Assembly (NCBI GenBank): GCA_015680685.1 | Contig: MNCI01010753.1 | Span: 273,498 to 337,497 of the forward strand | From: Gnetum montanum | Lineage: Eukaryota; Streptophyta; Gnetopsida; Gnetales; Gnetaceae | Length of the DNA: 64,000 nucleotides | Reading direction: 5' to 3' | In this document: positions 10,990 through 22,090 of the stretch, piece after piece | How positions within the stretch are numbered: position 1 is the stretch's first letter | Layout of the letters: every line of letters begins with the position of its first letter | Notes under the pieces: generated by a model | Databases searched by the model: none | The model's input: only the letters and a program-made list of their open reading frames with translations | What the model was told of the DNA's origin: nothing | Position numbers and translations under genes: made by a program

Positions 10990-12190
10990 TCAATCATTGT
11001 GATGTCAAACTCCTATAGTATCATGAGTCATCGTATCACCCTTGGAATAACCACTAGTTTATTCATAAAAAACTTGATGGCACTATGATCCATGTGGATG
11101 TACATAGGATACATGAGCACACACTGTCTAAATTTTTCAAGCACATACATCACAACCATAAACACTTTTTTTTGTAGTGGTGTAGTTGAGTTGTGCTTTG
11201 GTGATGCTTCAACTGGCATAGTGTATGTAATATGGTCTTTTTTCATCATTGAGGTGAGTAAGTACTATGCCCAATGCATAATTTGAAGCATTTATCATAA
11301 TTTGGAAGGATTTAGACTTATCTAGAGCTTTAAGGATTAGTGTTTCAATCATTTTTTACTTTAATGTCTTGAATGCCTTCTCACATTGCTATGTCCATTG
11401 GGACTGTGCATCTTTCTTTATTAGTTCTACTAGCAGCTTTGTTATCTTTGAAAAATTTTCAATGAATTTTTTGTAGTATCTTGTATGGCCCAAAAATAAT
11501 CTAACATTCCTAATAGTATGTGGTATCTAGGTGATATTTTAAATAACTCTTATTTTATCTAGATCTACCTCTATTTCTTTTTGAGATACTCAATGTCCTA
11601 GAAAAATACCGTTTGGACCATTAGATGACTCTTTTGCCAATTGAGTTTTAAATTAGTTTCAACACATCTTTTCAAGATCTACTCTAGTCGATCCAATGCT
11701 TATTTGAAGTCTAGCCCATAAGTGGAAAAATGATCTTTGAATACCTCTACTCCATTACCAATATGCTTTTGGAATATGCTTAGTACTAGTCTTTGGAAGG
11801 TAGTGGTAGCATTACACAAGGCAAAATTCATATGCTTGTAGGAAAATGTCTCCCATGGATTGGTGAATGTGGTAAGGGTGCAATGTGGATTTGATTATAC
11901 CCACTATACCTATCAAGGAAACTATAGTATTGGTATCTTGCTATGGTGTTGAGGGCTTTGTTAATAAATGGTAGAGGAAAGTGGTCCTTGAATGTTGTTG
12001 AATTCAACAATTGACAGTTAATGTAGATCCTTCACTTACCACCCTTCTTTGGGACAATGACTACGGGGCTAACCCATTCACTATCTACTATTGGATAGAT
12101 GAATCCTACTTTTAAAAGTTTCTCCAATTCTTGCTTTACCACTTCTTTAAGTTTAGGATTCAATCTTCTTTAAGGCTAGCAACATGGTTT
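10990..12190 (-). pseudogene. Reverse transcriptase and RNase H of TE3 (decayed)
   Basis: RT copies element RNA into cDNA and RNase H removes the RNA strand. The RT block TTFKDHFPLPFINKALN and YSFLDRYSGYNQI is at 11828-12000. The FMDDF active site is changed to FKDHF near 11730. The RNase H part (11028-11249) includes ASPKHNSTTPLQKK and HMDHSAIKFFMNK. It aligns with TE8 55130-56330. Frames are broken several times. Confidence 0.8.
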
Positions 12191-13020
12191 GATAGTTGGA
12201 TCTATATAAATTTGGTGTTAGCATGTGTGTGGATCAATACCTATTATTTCATCATAGGACCATGCAAATGCTATCAGTAATTTATTCACCACTTCCAATA
12301 ATCATAGGAAAGCATATTTTAGTACTTCCAATAGGGCTTTTAACTCTAAATGTTTTGGTTCAAACTTATATAGTATTTCTAGCTGTCCCCACTTGATATC
12401 TTCTTCTTTATGTGAGTGTACATAGGGATGTTTATTTCTTAGCTATTCTAACTCATTTTATTCTTCAAGATAAGCACTTATAATTTGATTAGGTGGCTCC
12501 ATGTACATTTTGGACTCTGTCTCTTATTTAGTAATCAGCCACTAGTTATCTTCTTGTTTGGTGGCTACTTCATATAGACATTGTTGTAGACACATATCTT
12601 CTACACATTGATTGCATGTTGTATTGATTTCTTATTTGATGGCCTAGATTTTCTACATGTAATTACACTTGTTATTTTCATATAAGATACATGGAACTTG
12701 GTGTCTCTATATGATTCTAACCTCATCTTCCTTGGAAATTTCCAAGCACAAGTCTCTAATTCCTAACTTAGCATTCAAAGTGCTAAGCCATGCTCTCCCC
12801 ATGATTAGAGGAAATTCTCCCTTATTTTTCCCCACATGTATCACTAAGAAGTTAGCAGGGTAAGACTAGCCACTTATGGTGGTAATGACATCATCTACTT
12901 ATTCAAGTGGAATAATGATTGACTAGTCTACAAGCTCCAATTGAATGTTTCCCTTCTTTAGTGGAGGAAGATTTCAGGCTTTATACATATCTTGTCAAAT
13001 TAGGTTTGCTTCTATCCTAG
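12191..13020 (-). pseudogene. Protease and pre-RT linker of TE3 (decayed)
   Basis: The protease domain lies at about 12720-13020 with NLI.QDMYKA, LPPLKKGNIQLELVD, YPANFLVIHV and GEFPLIMGRAWLSTLNAKLG, parallel to TE6 and TE8. The stretch 12191-12720 corresponds to the linker before RT and is too decayed to read as a domain. The canonical D[ST]G is not preserved here. Confidence 0.7.
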
Positions 13021-15485
13021 AATATAATAAAAAATTGCATGGTTTATATCCTACTACTTGGAGATATACTAAGGGGCTTCTTGGATTTGTTCTCTTCTTG
13101 GGAAGTGCTCCTACCTTGATCTAGTGTGTGATAGTTTGAGTGAGTATGAAAGTGGTGAAATTTGGATATGTAGAATGTGGAAGCTTGGTGTTCCCTTGAG
13201 GAGTATGTGTATATGGGGTTGATGTAGGTGAAGTTCCCATCCTTTGAACATTTTCTAGACTTGTTCTAAAAAATGGGCATTTCCTAAATCTAGGTTCTTT
13301 CATTATCACATCCTCTTGTGTCTTTACAACCTTGGTAGCATTCTTTTTCTACAGTTGCATGGGTAGTTCTCCTTGCATAATTTGTGGTGGTACTGGTGGT
13401 AGAGAATTAGGAGTTAGAACTAATGAGCTAGCTATTGGTTGATGTGCATAAGAATTGGAATCCATTCTTGGACTAATGGAGCTATCATATTATGGTGGAT
13501 AGCAGTGAGAGGAACTATGGATTGAAGCATTTCCTAGAGAGATTGGATGTTGAACATAATATCCATAAGGATTAGATTACATGTATGGATATTATTGCCT
13601 TGTTGGTAGAATTCCCCACACTTGTGGTTGTTTCCACTACTACTACTATTGCTCTTATGGTTGAGGATAGCCTTTGCTTGGATAGTATAGTTGGAAGGGT
13701 TGTCTGAGCTTACCTTATGGATAAGGTAATCATTTTGGTAGCTATTTTTTAACAAGTCTTGAGTTAAGTGCATATGCCCTAGACTCTTGTAAGATGATCA
13801 TGATAGGACAACATCCCTTAGGATGTTCATATTAGCACACTTTGCATCCTTCTTCATCTTCTAAATTGGAGTCTATAATTTTCTCAACTACGACAACTTT
13901 TCCTTTATGTTTGTAATTCTCTCATTCATTATCTCTTCTTTTCTTTGTTCTTTTTTAGCACTTTTTCATTCTTCTCATCCACTATCTTAAGTGTAGTAGC
14001 AAATTTCTCAACTACTAAGTCCCACATTTTCTCTATCTTTGTTATAATTTCACTGACTAATTTCTAGATTGATAGAATCTTCATTTGAATGACATCCCTT
14101 AAAGTTTTGTCTTCTTGTATATCATACAGTTTAATATCTTTTTTTTTATTGTAGGATCTCAATTATATTCCTTAGTTGATTTTCTTTTCTTCAATTCTCC
14201 TTCTTCTTTGGTCACCTAGTCTATTAGCCTTTGAATTTGATGGACTATCATTTCTAATAATCTTCCTTGGGCATATACCCCAAGAGTCTCTCTAGTTTTT
14301 TTTCTTAATCCATCAATAATATGCCTTAGTTATTCCCTTTGTGAAAATCCATGGCTTGGGCATCTATGTAGTAAAAAATAATAGTTACCCATTGTTGCAT
14401 CAAGGAATTCATGTGTCCCTTACTTCCATCCTTGGATTTGTTTCCTTAAATTGGACATTGGACATTCTTGAATAGGTTTGATACTAATCATTGAAAATAT
14501 CTAGCATGTTACTCCATCTTTGGATCAATTCTAGTTCTAAGAATTGGTACCAACTTTATACTTCCTTAAAGAGGATCATGGGAAATAACTTTAACTTTTG
14601 ACAATCACTCTTGGTATTCTAAAGGGCATAGACATCATGGAATGCTTAAAGATGGTGCTATGGATTTGCATTATATCTATCCTCAAATTTGGAAATATTA
14701 TTCATGTATAGTTGTTTGATGCGACTATCCCTTACATGCCTAGTAGGGATATACACTACTTCTCTAATATTAATCATGGTATGAGTGGCTAGTAGGGGTT
14801 CTTCATGATTGTCAAGTTTGTAGGCTCAATTGTAGTTGTGACCCCTTTGATGATCATAGTGTTGTTCTCTTTCTTTGTGCTTAATTTTGTTTCTTTTTTG
14901 TTCATAATCATCTTCTTCTTTGTCAAGATACCTTCTTTAGTATTTATGTCTCTCATAATTCGTATGTCTTTCCTTCTCATAATCTCTAGGTCTTCATTCC
15001 CTCTTGTTAGATTCTACTAATGATTATGAGGAAGAAGAGGAGGTAGTTGGAGAATAGTGCCAACTGGTTCTCTTTTAGTGACTCTATGATTTACTTCCTT
15101 GTGGTTTTATGAAAGCTCTAGGCTAGATTTGGAGTCTTTTGCATCTCTCCTAGGTGTTTTGGCAAGGGCTAAATGCAAGTGTATTTTGATAGGTTCCTTT
15201 AGATGAATGATAGACATCTGTGAAAGGGATTCATGGTTCTGGTGAAGATTTTCCATTATGAATGCATCATCATTGATTTCCTTAAGGAAAACATTATGGG
15301 TTACTTTCTTTCCTTTGTTTTTCTTATGCCTTATCTCCATGGTAGAATCCTTACTTACTTGTCCTTTTGTGGGTTGATATGGCTTGGTCATGTGTTTAGT
15401 AACATGATATCCTTCTTGTGCATGGCCAAGGTTCAACCTTTTAAAGGTTTCCTATAGCATGGATGATGCTAAACATTTAGGAGGT
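13021..15485 (-). pseudogene. Gag of TE3, main part (decayed)
   Basis: Gag forms the virus-like particle. The retrotransposon-gag core is near 14240-14600 (SNLRKQIQGWK, TMGNYYFLLHRCPSHGFSQ). A short zinc knuckle with spacing CX2CX3HX3C lies at 13808-13846 (CKVC, one stop, YEHPKGC). The C-terminal portion is Pro/Gln-rich. The middle (14789-15000) encodes Lys/Arg/Thr-rich low-complexity sequence where TE6 and TE8 have an R/S/H-rich stretch. The 15107-15436 frame belongs to the N-terminal half. The gene continues at 21735-21945 beyond the TE4 insertion. Confidence 0.75.
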
Positions 15486-16314
15486 TGATGGGACGCGATA
15501 TCACATGGGCCTCGATATCGCGTTCGTCGCGATATCGCATCCCCCGTGATATCACGTACACGATATCGTAGTCCATTGCAATGTCTATAAATAAGAAGTA
15601 GCTCTCCCTTGTTTGACATAAATAGGTTAGACGATAGTGAAACTCTGGTAGTTTGATCCCTCCAGAGATAAATTATTTTTGGGTGTTTTCCTGCAGTGTG
15701 GTGAATGTAATTGTACAGAATCCTTTATTTGAGTGTGACGTACTTGGACATGCACATGACTGGAAATAAAGATCAAGATTACCTCATCATTGTAGCATTC
15801 ACTTTGTTTATTTATTTAATTATTATTTACTATTTTTCTAATTAGTCTCTCTCACCCTTATCTCCTAGCAACGCAGAATGAGTACGACTTGATTACGAGC
15901 ATTTAAGTCTGACTACTTGGTAACCTAGTGGTGTATCTAGGATCTGTGCTTGGTAATCCCAGTGGTAGTCGTGCACAAAGTCCAAGTTGTGTATGGATGA
16001 TCAAGGAATGGATGCTCATCACACTTAGGCTAGATTATATTTTCTTACCCTTTCCCTCCTAGCTTAGCTTAGTTAATATTACTTTTCATTGCCTTCAGGA
16101 GTAGCGGTTAGATTAGGAACACATCATACACCTCACTCTGGACTAAACCATACGTGATAAATATAATACTAGTCTAGCTGGGAAGACAACAAACTGCGAC
16201 CTAAGGATAACTGTCTAGGTGCCACAACTAGTCCATCTGTGGAGTTCGACCAGATTGCGTGCGAAAATGCTTGTATTTGTATGGTTGAGTGTAGGGGTAT
16301 CTCGCCACTCATCA
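15486..16314 (+). repeat. 5' LTR of TE4
   Basis: This 829-bp LTR runs from TGATGGG to CTCATCA. U3 is 15486-15585 with a GATATC-core array and TATAAATA at 15586-15593. GGAAATAAAG near 15761 supplies an AATAAA signal. One base separates the end from the PBS. Confidence 0.9.
15493..15593 (+). promoter_or_regulatory. U3 GATATC palindrome array and TATA box of TE4
   Basis: Five GATATC-centred motifs occur in about 75 bp: GCGATATCAC (15495), CGATATCG (15513), GCGATATCGC (15529), GTGATATCAC (15546) and ACGATATCGT (15560). TATAAATA at 15586-15593 follows. Four of the five are perfect palindromes. Such clusters suggest binding of a dimeric factor or a secondary-structure role, but neither is shown. 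Confidence 0.75.
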
Positions 16315-16315
16315 T

Positions 16316-16334
16316 TGGCACCGTTGCTGGGGAT
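16316..16334 (+). other. Primer-binding site of TE4 (tRNA-Asp)
   Basis: TGGCACCGTTGCTGGGGAT matches the complement of the plant tRNA-Asp 3' end, TGGCGCCGTTGCCGGGGAT, with two transitions, both at CpG sites. It starts one base after the LTR. Confidence 0.85.
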
Positions 16335-16445
16335 GATGCTAGTTATCTAGATTAGTTATATCATACAAGGTTGTTGTATATGACTTAATAATATATCTCT
16401 TAGAAAGAAGTAATTATAAAACGTGACATAAATTCACACACAACC

Positions 16446-18150
16446 ATGCCTCTCCTACAAGATTATGATAATGCCACACTTAGTGAGGAAGTTCATTGGA
16501 GAACCAACGAACTATATGATGATGAAGATTGGAGTATACAACCTAAAGTGGGGGTTTCTTATAAACATGAATGAAAAAAACGTCATCCCAACACACGAAA
16601 GCATAACTTACCCGATGACAATGCACCCCTACTGGCCACTACAAGCCTAATGCAAATACAAGAGGCTGTTCAAATCTCATGTAGGCATCGAAAAGAGAGC
16701 CGTCTACCCAGGCTCGATTTAAATAACTTTTCCAAATTTTCAGGAGGCTATGACTTAGATCTGCATTAACATTTACAAGCCTTNTGGTTTTCTGAGGAAA
16801 GGCTAATGTACCATATTATTGATGGGCTACGTAATGAAACAAGAGAAACCCTAGGGATGTACACCCAAGGTCAACTATATGAACTACGAACCCATCAAAT
16901 CCAAGAGCTTATTAAGCAGGTAGCAAAAGAAGAAAGAGATATGGCTAGATGGGAGAGTGTTGAAAAACATCAATAGGACCAAAAGCTCAACTTAACAAAG
17001 GTCCATGATCATACAAAGGAGAAATCAACCAATCACAAGAAGAAAGAATCATCTTTGCTGATACAACAAACATTAAAAGAAGTCGAGGAAAAGATCAATA
17101 AGATGTTGGAATGGACATATCAAAAGTGTGGAGAATTTATCAACAATATTGGAGATAGAGTTTTGACAACCCAAGAAGCATGACAAAATAGTAGACAATT
17201 GGAAAGAAGGGATAAGAAAAATAAGAGCTCAATTACCAATCATACGTATGAATGTAACATATGCCTGTACGATCACCTCAAAGGGAAATGCCTAGTCTTG
17301 TTACATTTACACGAGCATTGGGGAAACATGTTACATCTAAAGTTTGTACAGAGATACTGTGTTTGATCACAATGGCAACAATCCCAATCATGGGGGAGAC
17401 CACCCTTAGATTGGAGACATCCTTCATATCATCTGGACCCAAATGCTTATTTGGCTTGACATCTTGTTTCTCCAACTAGGCTAATGCACTTTATCTCACC
17501 ACATTACTATTCTCCACAATACTATCAAACCATGCCTCCAACACAACCACCACCTTGTGCACCTTATACTACTCCTAACTTTCAACATTCTCATCCTTTC
17601 CCTCCTTTCACAGTGCCACCAACTGTTCCTAAGGTGTCTGCACCACCGCAACAACCCATGAATGACACTTGTGCTACTACTACTAATAGCAGTGAAAAGC
17701 CTCCTCAACATCAAAAGTGTCCTTTCTTTAAACACGTCCATAAGAAGGGACAACATAATTTCGAGGCCATTGCATCTTCCAACCTAGCATAAGTCCCACA
17801 CTGTGGTGCACCCTTACCTTTGAACCCAGTGCCTCATGTTACTTCATCAAGGCCACCAACTCACACTCCAACAACAATACAACCCAATGAACATAGACAT
17901 GGAGAGTGGCAACCCAATGCTTGCATACCATCTAACGGTTCCAAATATCATAGTGGGTCAACTCGTCATCCAAGAACTACATCACATAAAGTGCCCCACT
18001 ATGCTTACTATAATCAAGTGTGTGAACCCCAATGGGGTAAGTATGGACCAATCCCAATATTTCCAACATGCAAGGGTCCTCATCCTTCATTTATTAATCC
18101 TTGCCATTCTCAACCGACTAGTTATGGGGGATATCCCTCATTTCAATAAC
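16446..18150 (+). pseudogene. Gag of TE4 (decayed)
   Basis: The start is ATG at 16446 (MPLLQDYDNATLSEEVHW). Stretches such as HRKESRLPRLDLNNFSKFSG and DGLRNETRETLGMYTQGQLY align with the Gag of TE6 and TE8. Compared with them it lacks the R/S/H-rich part and much of the gag core, so it has internal deletions. The zinc knuckle at 17253-17291 is intact: CNICLYDHLKGKC, spacing CX2CX3HX4C. The C-terminus is Pro/Gln-rich (HYYSPQYYQTMPPTQPPPCA) and ends near SYGGYPSFQ. One N is present at 16784. Stops interrupt the frame. Confidence 0.75.
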
Positions 18151-18193
18151 AAGAAGGATTAATAACCACTTTTTATTTTCTTTAATTTTACAA

Positions 18194-18452
18194 NNNNNNN
18201 NNNNNNNNNNNNNNNNNNNNNNNNNNNNNNNNNNNNNNNNNNNNNNNNNNNNNNNNNNNNNNNNNNNNNNNNNNNNNNNNNNNNNNNNNNNNNNNNNNNN
18301 NNNNNNNNNNNNNNNNNNNNNNNNNNNNNNNNNNNNNNNNNNNNNNNNNNNNNNNNNNNNNNNNNNNNNNNNNNNNNNNNNNNNNNNNNNNNNNNNNNNN
18401 NNNNNNNNNNNNNNNNNNNNNNNNNNNNNNNNNNNNNNNNNNNNNNNNNNNN
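18194..18452. other. Assembly gap (259 N)
   Basis: A run of N falls between the end of TE4 gag and its 3' region. Protease, RT, RNase H and integrase would normally lie here, so the gap may hide several kilobases, or it may mark a true pol deletion. Confidence 0.99.
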
Positions 18453-19400
18453 TGGTTGTACTAAGATCCTTGTAGATCTAATGAAAAATGGGAGTAAGAG
18501 TAATCAAAAGGGCACTCGAAAATCAAACGCTGTTCTAGGGGGTCTCACTGGAAAGACATGCACCCATGCCTAAAGGTTGGCGATTTCTCTAGATTTAGTA
18601 TTCAAAAAAAAGAGAGAAAAAGAAAATGAAAAACAAAGTGCCATAAAATAAAAATCACTCCTCCCTTGAACGAAATGCTAAGTGATTGTATGCCTTGTTG
18701 TTATGGTACTCTCATAGTTGCTCACCATGAGATGAAACAATGCGATTTTACTGATTAGAAGGATGGACTTGGTCCTAATCTTGGAACGATGGGTTAATAA
18801 CACCTTAATCATGCTTTACACGTAGGATTCACTGTGTCCTGAGTCAGTTACCTCATGTCCCAATCTCTACGATCTCTTTCTATAGTTCGTCTCATCTCAT
18901 TGTTCATGTAATTGTAGCTCGTGTAGTGTGTAGCATAGAATTCTTACCTCATTCCAATGATATTTACATGTGTGTGTTTTGTGGAGTTAGTGCAGATTAC
19001 ATCCAACCCTTCTAGTGCCCATAGACACTTTAAGTGTGGCTACATAAGGGCATTATAGGTTGAAACCTGCTTTGGGGAGGATCCACTTGTGTAATTTTTT
19101 GTAATTCTCACTTATGACATAGCTCTCACACACCATTTATTACCCTTAGCTTATTTTCATAACATTCTCTCCCTACTATTATCTCTTTAAATTTCAACAT
19201 TCCAATGTACCATTACATACCCTTTTTCTTACCACCCAAGGTTTTATTGATAAAATCCATACTATCATCATTAATGGTGCCTCTCGAATTCATGAAATTA
19301 CCCTAGAACTCCTTGATAATAACCCATGTCCTCAATTTCCATCATTAATTTCAAGAAAATCATTTAAAAAGTTGATATTTTCATAGTGTCTCACATCACT
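18453..19400 (+). other. 3' non-coding region of TE4 before ORF2
   Basis: It begins within the same block as TE2 2546 (CTTGTAGATCTAATGAAAAA) and includes the conserved GCTTTGGGGAGGATCCACTT block near 19070. I see no conserved reading frame. Confidence 0.6.
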
Positions 19401-19470
19401 AGGGACGAGATATCGTGTACGCGATGTATCATACGCGATATTGCGTCTCGCCACCTATAAATAGGTCACC
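19401..19470 (+). promoter_or_regulatory. Internal promoter of TE4 ORF2
   Basis: GAGATATCGT (19407), GCGATGTATCAT (19421) and GCGATATTGC (19435) precede TATAAATA at 19456-19463. The ORF2 ATG is at 19640, 184 bp after the TATA start. The motifs are the same GATATC-core type as in TE4's own LTR, and the spacing from the last motif to TATA is similar (about 12 bp here, about 17 bp in the LTR). This suggests that ORF2 has its own RNA start, controlled like the LTR. Confidence 0.7.
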
Positions 19471-19634
19471 CCCCACAACACTTAGCATCATTTTGTCATT
19501 CACACGGGGGGAATTTTCAAAATTTTTCTCTACAACTTGCGATTGAGCGACCCTTGCTTTTCTCACTCTATCTTGCTCATTGGTGCTCCAATTTTCATTC
19601 CGTTTGAACTTGCTTGAACCTAGAGTGTTTAGCT

Positions 19635-19650
19635 TAGTCATGGGGGAGAG
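19635..19650 (+). other. PPT-B of TE4, overlapping the ORF2 start
   Basis: TAGTCATGGGGGAGAG is a clean purine tract almost identical to the terminal PPT-C (AGTCATGGGGGTA). It also contains the ORF2 start codon at 19640-19642. Confidence 0.6.
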
Positions 19651-20890
19651 ACACTTGCCAAAAAGTGCCTAAAAGGGGAATTTGGTCTTAATAGAATTAA
19701 GGGTTGAGCACGCTAAAGCTAAAGTGAAGAAATTACAAGAGCAGCTCATGGCCTTACAAGCAGCATAGCGGGACCCTCTGTAATTTGTTCCTATGGACCA
19801 GCTAGAAAATTTTAGAACAGAGCAACTAACAAAATTAATCATAGAAAATAAGAAGGTGGTGGAAGAAAAGGAGATAATTGTTTGGGATGCCTTTGTAGCA
19901 CAGGCACAAACCCATGTGCATCTTAAGGCACTCAAGGCCTTACAAGAAGAAAACAAGTAGCTGGTTGTAGATAATCTTCGGTTGACCACTGTAGAAAAGT
20001 AAAAGAATGTTCTTGATGAACACTTTCATCAATTAATAGAACAATTCATTCATGTCAATCGAGACATGAGCCATTTAGCTAGAGAAAATTGAACCCTCTC
20101 GATGGAGGAGGTACGCGCCATTCGTCAAAATTCGACGATTGAGAAAAGCACATGGTAGAATGAGGGTAAACGACATGAAATCCTGAAGGAGCACTTCCAT
20201 GATCAAGTGGGGATGCACAAAAAAATCCTAGAGAAGGAGATCCATATGGCCAAGGCCCAAATCAACACTATTAGTACTCAACACACTAATTGGTGGGCCA
20301 TATTGGACACATATGCCTTCACCCAGCAAGCGGAAGTTAAGAACCGGGACCTGTAGATCCAGAACTTGATAGAGTACATGGAGTTGAAAAACCTAAGATA
20401 TGCCAACCTTTCCATGTTAACAGCAGGGTACTCGAGGTCAGAGCTTGAGCAACAGGTAGCTTCCACTCATATCAAATATGAAGTAGAATTTGTAGAGCGC
20501 AAGAAGCTGGTAGAGAAATTGGATGTTGAAAATTTTGAACTTGAGGTGGTAAAAGCTGGCTACCAGGGATAGAAGGATGTTGCAACTGACTTGGCTCAAT
20601 GGCTAATGGACTTTCATGAGGAAAAAGATAAAGCTAGAGCTTATGAGGAGGGATGACAAGTGTTTGCGATGTGGTATGTCAAAGCCAACCAGATGTTCCC
20701 GTAACTATCTTATTCATGGGAAGTACCAACTTTGTCAAACATTGGAACATTAGCATTGATGGCACAAGACCCTCATACCGAAGAGGAGAAGCTCTAGGCC
20801 ATACTTCAATGCCATCAAGACTCAAAGCCTGGAGCACAAGACAAAGGGAAGGCACTAATGGAGGAGCCACCACCACCAAGAACTACATGA
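19640..20890 (+). pseudogene. ORF2 of TE4: coiled-coil protein, N-terminal domain deleted
   Basis: It starts MGERHLPKSA, meets a stop, then continues with KGNLVLIELRVEHAKAKVKK and LQEQLMALQA. TE2 has about 1.5 kb of additional N-terminal coding sequence at this junction, so TE4 has lost it. The rest is a long charged, Leu/Glu/Lys-rich coiled coil, with an open stretch at 20366-20572 (MIEYMELKNLRYANLSMLTA) homologous to TE2 6130-6330. It ends with EEPPPPRTT and TGA near 20888. Several stops are present (many TAG or TAA consistent with C-to-T change in CAG or CAA). Function unknown; the conserved segment may mediate oligomerisation. Confidence 0.65.
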
Positions 20891-20991
20891 GTTCCAAATT
20901 TTTGTAGTTGTAGCATATTTTGTGTGTTGTGTTTTCTTCCCACACTGCAGCATCATCCCATTTCTAGAATCCATCAATACTCCCATACCTA
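20891..20991 (+). other. Short region between ORF2 and the truncated 3' LTR of TE4
   Basis: It matches TE1 and TE2 up to AATACTCCCATACCT, then jumps directly into the LTR about 15 bp before TATA. PPT-C and the first 90 or so bases of U3 are missing. Confidence 0.65.
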
Positions 20992-21734
20992 TTCGCTGCA
21001 ATGTCTATAAATAAGAAGCATCTCTCCCTTGTTTGACATAAATAGGTTAGACCGTAGCGAAACTCTGGTAGTTTGATCCCTCCAGAGATAGATTATTTTC
21101 AAGTGTCTGCCCACAGTGTGGTGAATGTAATTGTACAACATCCTTTATTCGAGTGCGATGTACTTGGACATGCACATGACTGGCAATAAATATTGAGATT
21201 ACTTCATCATTGTAGCATTTACTTTGTTTATTTATTTAATTGTTATTTACTATTTTCCTAAGTAGTCTCTCTCACCCTTATCTCCTAGCAACACAGAATG
21301 AGTACAACTTGATTACGAGCATTTAAGTTTGACTACTTGGTAACCTAGTGGCGTACCTAGGATTTGTGCTTGGTAATCCTAGTGGCAGTCGTGCATGAAG
21401 TCCAAGATGTGTACGGATGATCAAGGAATGGATGCTCATTGCACTTAGGCTAGATTATATTTTCTTACCCTTTCCCTCCTAGCTTAGCTTAGTTAATATT
21501 ACTTTTCATTGCCTTCAAGAGTAGCAATTAGATTAGGAACACATCATACACCTCACTCTGGACTAAATCATACATGAAAAATATAATACTAGTCTAGGTG
21601 GGAAGACAACGAGCTACAACCTAAAGATAATTGTCTAGGTGCCACAACTAGTCCGTCTGCGGAGTTCGACTAGATCGCGCTTGAAAACGCTCATATTTGT
21701 ATGGTTGAGTGTAGGGGTATCTCACCACTCATCA
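20992..21734 (+). repeat. 3' LTR of TE4, U3 head deleted
   Basis: From TGCAATGTCTATAAATAAG (20997) to CTCATCA it matches 15577-16314 of the 5' LTR with moderate, mostly transition differences. The palindrome array is absent. The end is followed by GAGGC. Confidence 0.88.
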
Positions 21735-21945
21735 GAGGCAAAACTATGTTGCCTTGTAAATATTTCCACCTCAACTGTTCATCCTAATGGAAGATGAAGA
21801 TGATGTTAGGATAATATGGATTTGTATGAGCATATGAAAATTTGGTTTGCATGGATACACTTTAGTCTTCTTCATCATGTCTTTTGTTATGACTCCTTTG
21901 TGTTTCTTTTGCAAGTGGAAAGTTTTTCTTAATTGGTGAAGCCAT
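21735..21945 (-). pseudogene. Gag N-terminus of TE3
   Basis: On the minus strand, ATG at 21945 begins MASPIKKNFPLAKETQ and continues to DEQLRWKYLQGNIVLP next to the TE4 insertion. The latter matches DEQLRWHDLEGNIVLP of TE8 and DEQMHWRDLQGNIVLP of TE6. The remainder of gag resumes at 15485. TE5 has the similar start MASIPKVKSPPTINL. Confidence 0.8.
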
Positions 21946-22070
21946 GTTATATGTTTGATGCTCTTTAGTGTATGTGTGTATTAAATGATTGATTAAAAAT
22001 GTGAAAGATAAACTTTGTGATTCTAAATCAACAAACTTTGTAAGATCAACAACTAAGAAAATATTGATAC

Positions 22071-22089
22071 ATCCTTAACAATAGCACTA
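22071..22089 (-). other. Primer-binding site of TE3 (tRNA-Asp, decayed)
   Basis: The minus strand reads TAGTGCTATTGTTAAGGAT, which differs from TGGCGCCGTTGCCGGGGAT at eight positions, all C-to-T or G-to-A. It is one base from the LTR. Confidence 0.75.
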
Positions 22090-22090
22090 A

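Larger units (their letters stand above)
15486..21734 (+). mobile_element. TE4: gypsy element with gag and ORF2, inserted in TE3
   Basis: It has a 5' LTR (15486-16314), PBS (16316-16334), gag (16446-18150), an assembly gap (18194-18452), a 3' region with internal promoter and ORF2 (to 20890), and a 3' LTR lacking its U3 head (20992-21734). The flanks GAGGT (15481-15485) and GAGGC (21735-21739) are a 5-bp duplication with one transition. No protease, RT or integrase is visible. Because the gap size is unknown, it cannot be decided whether pol is deleted or merely missing from the assembly. Confidence 0.9.
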
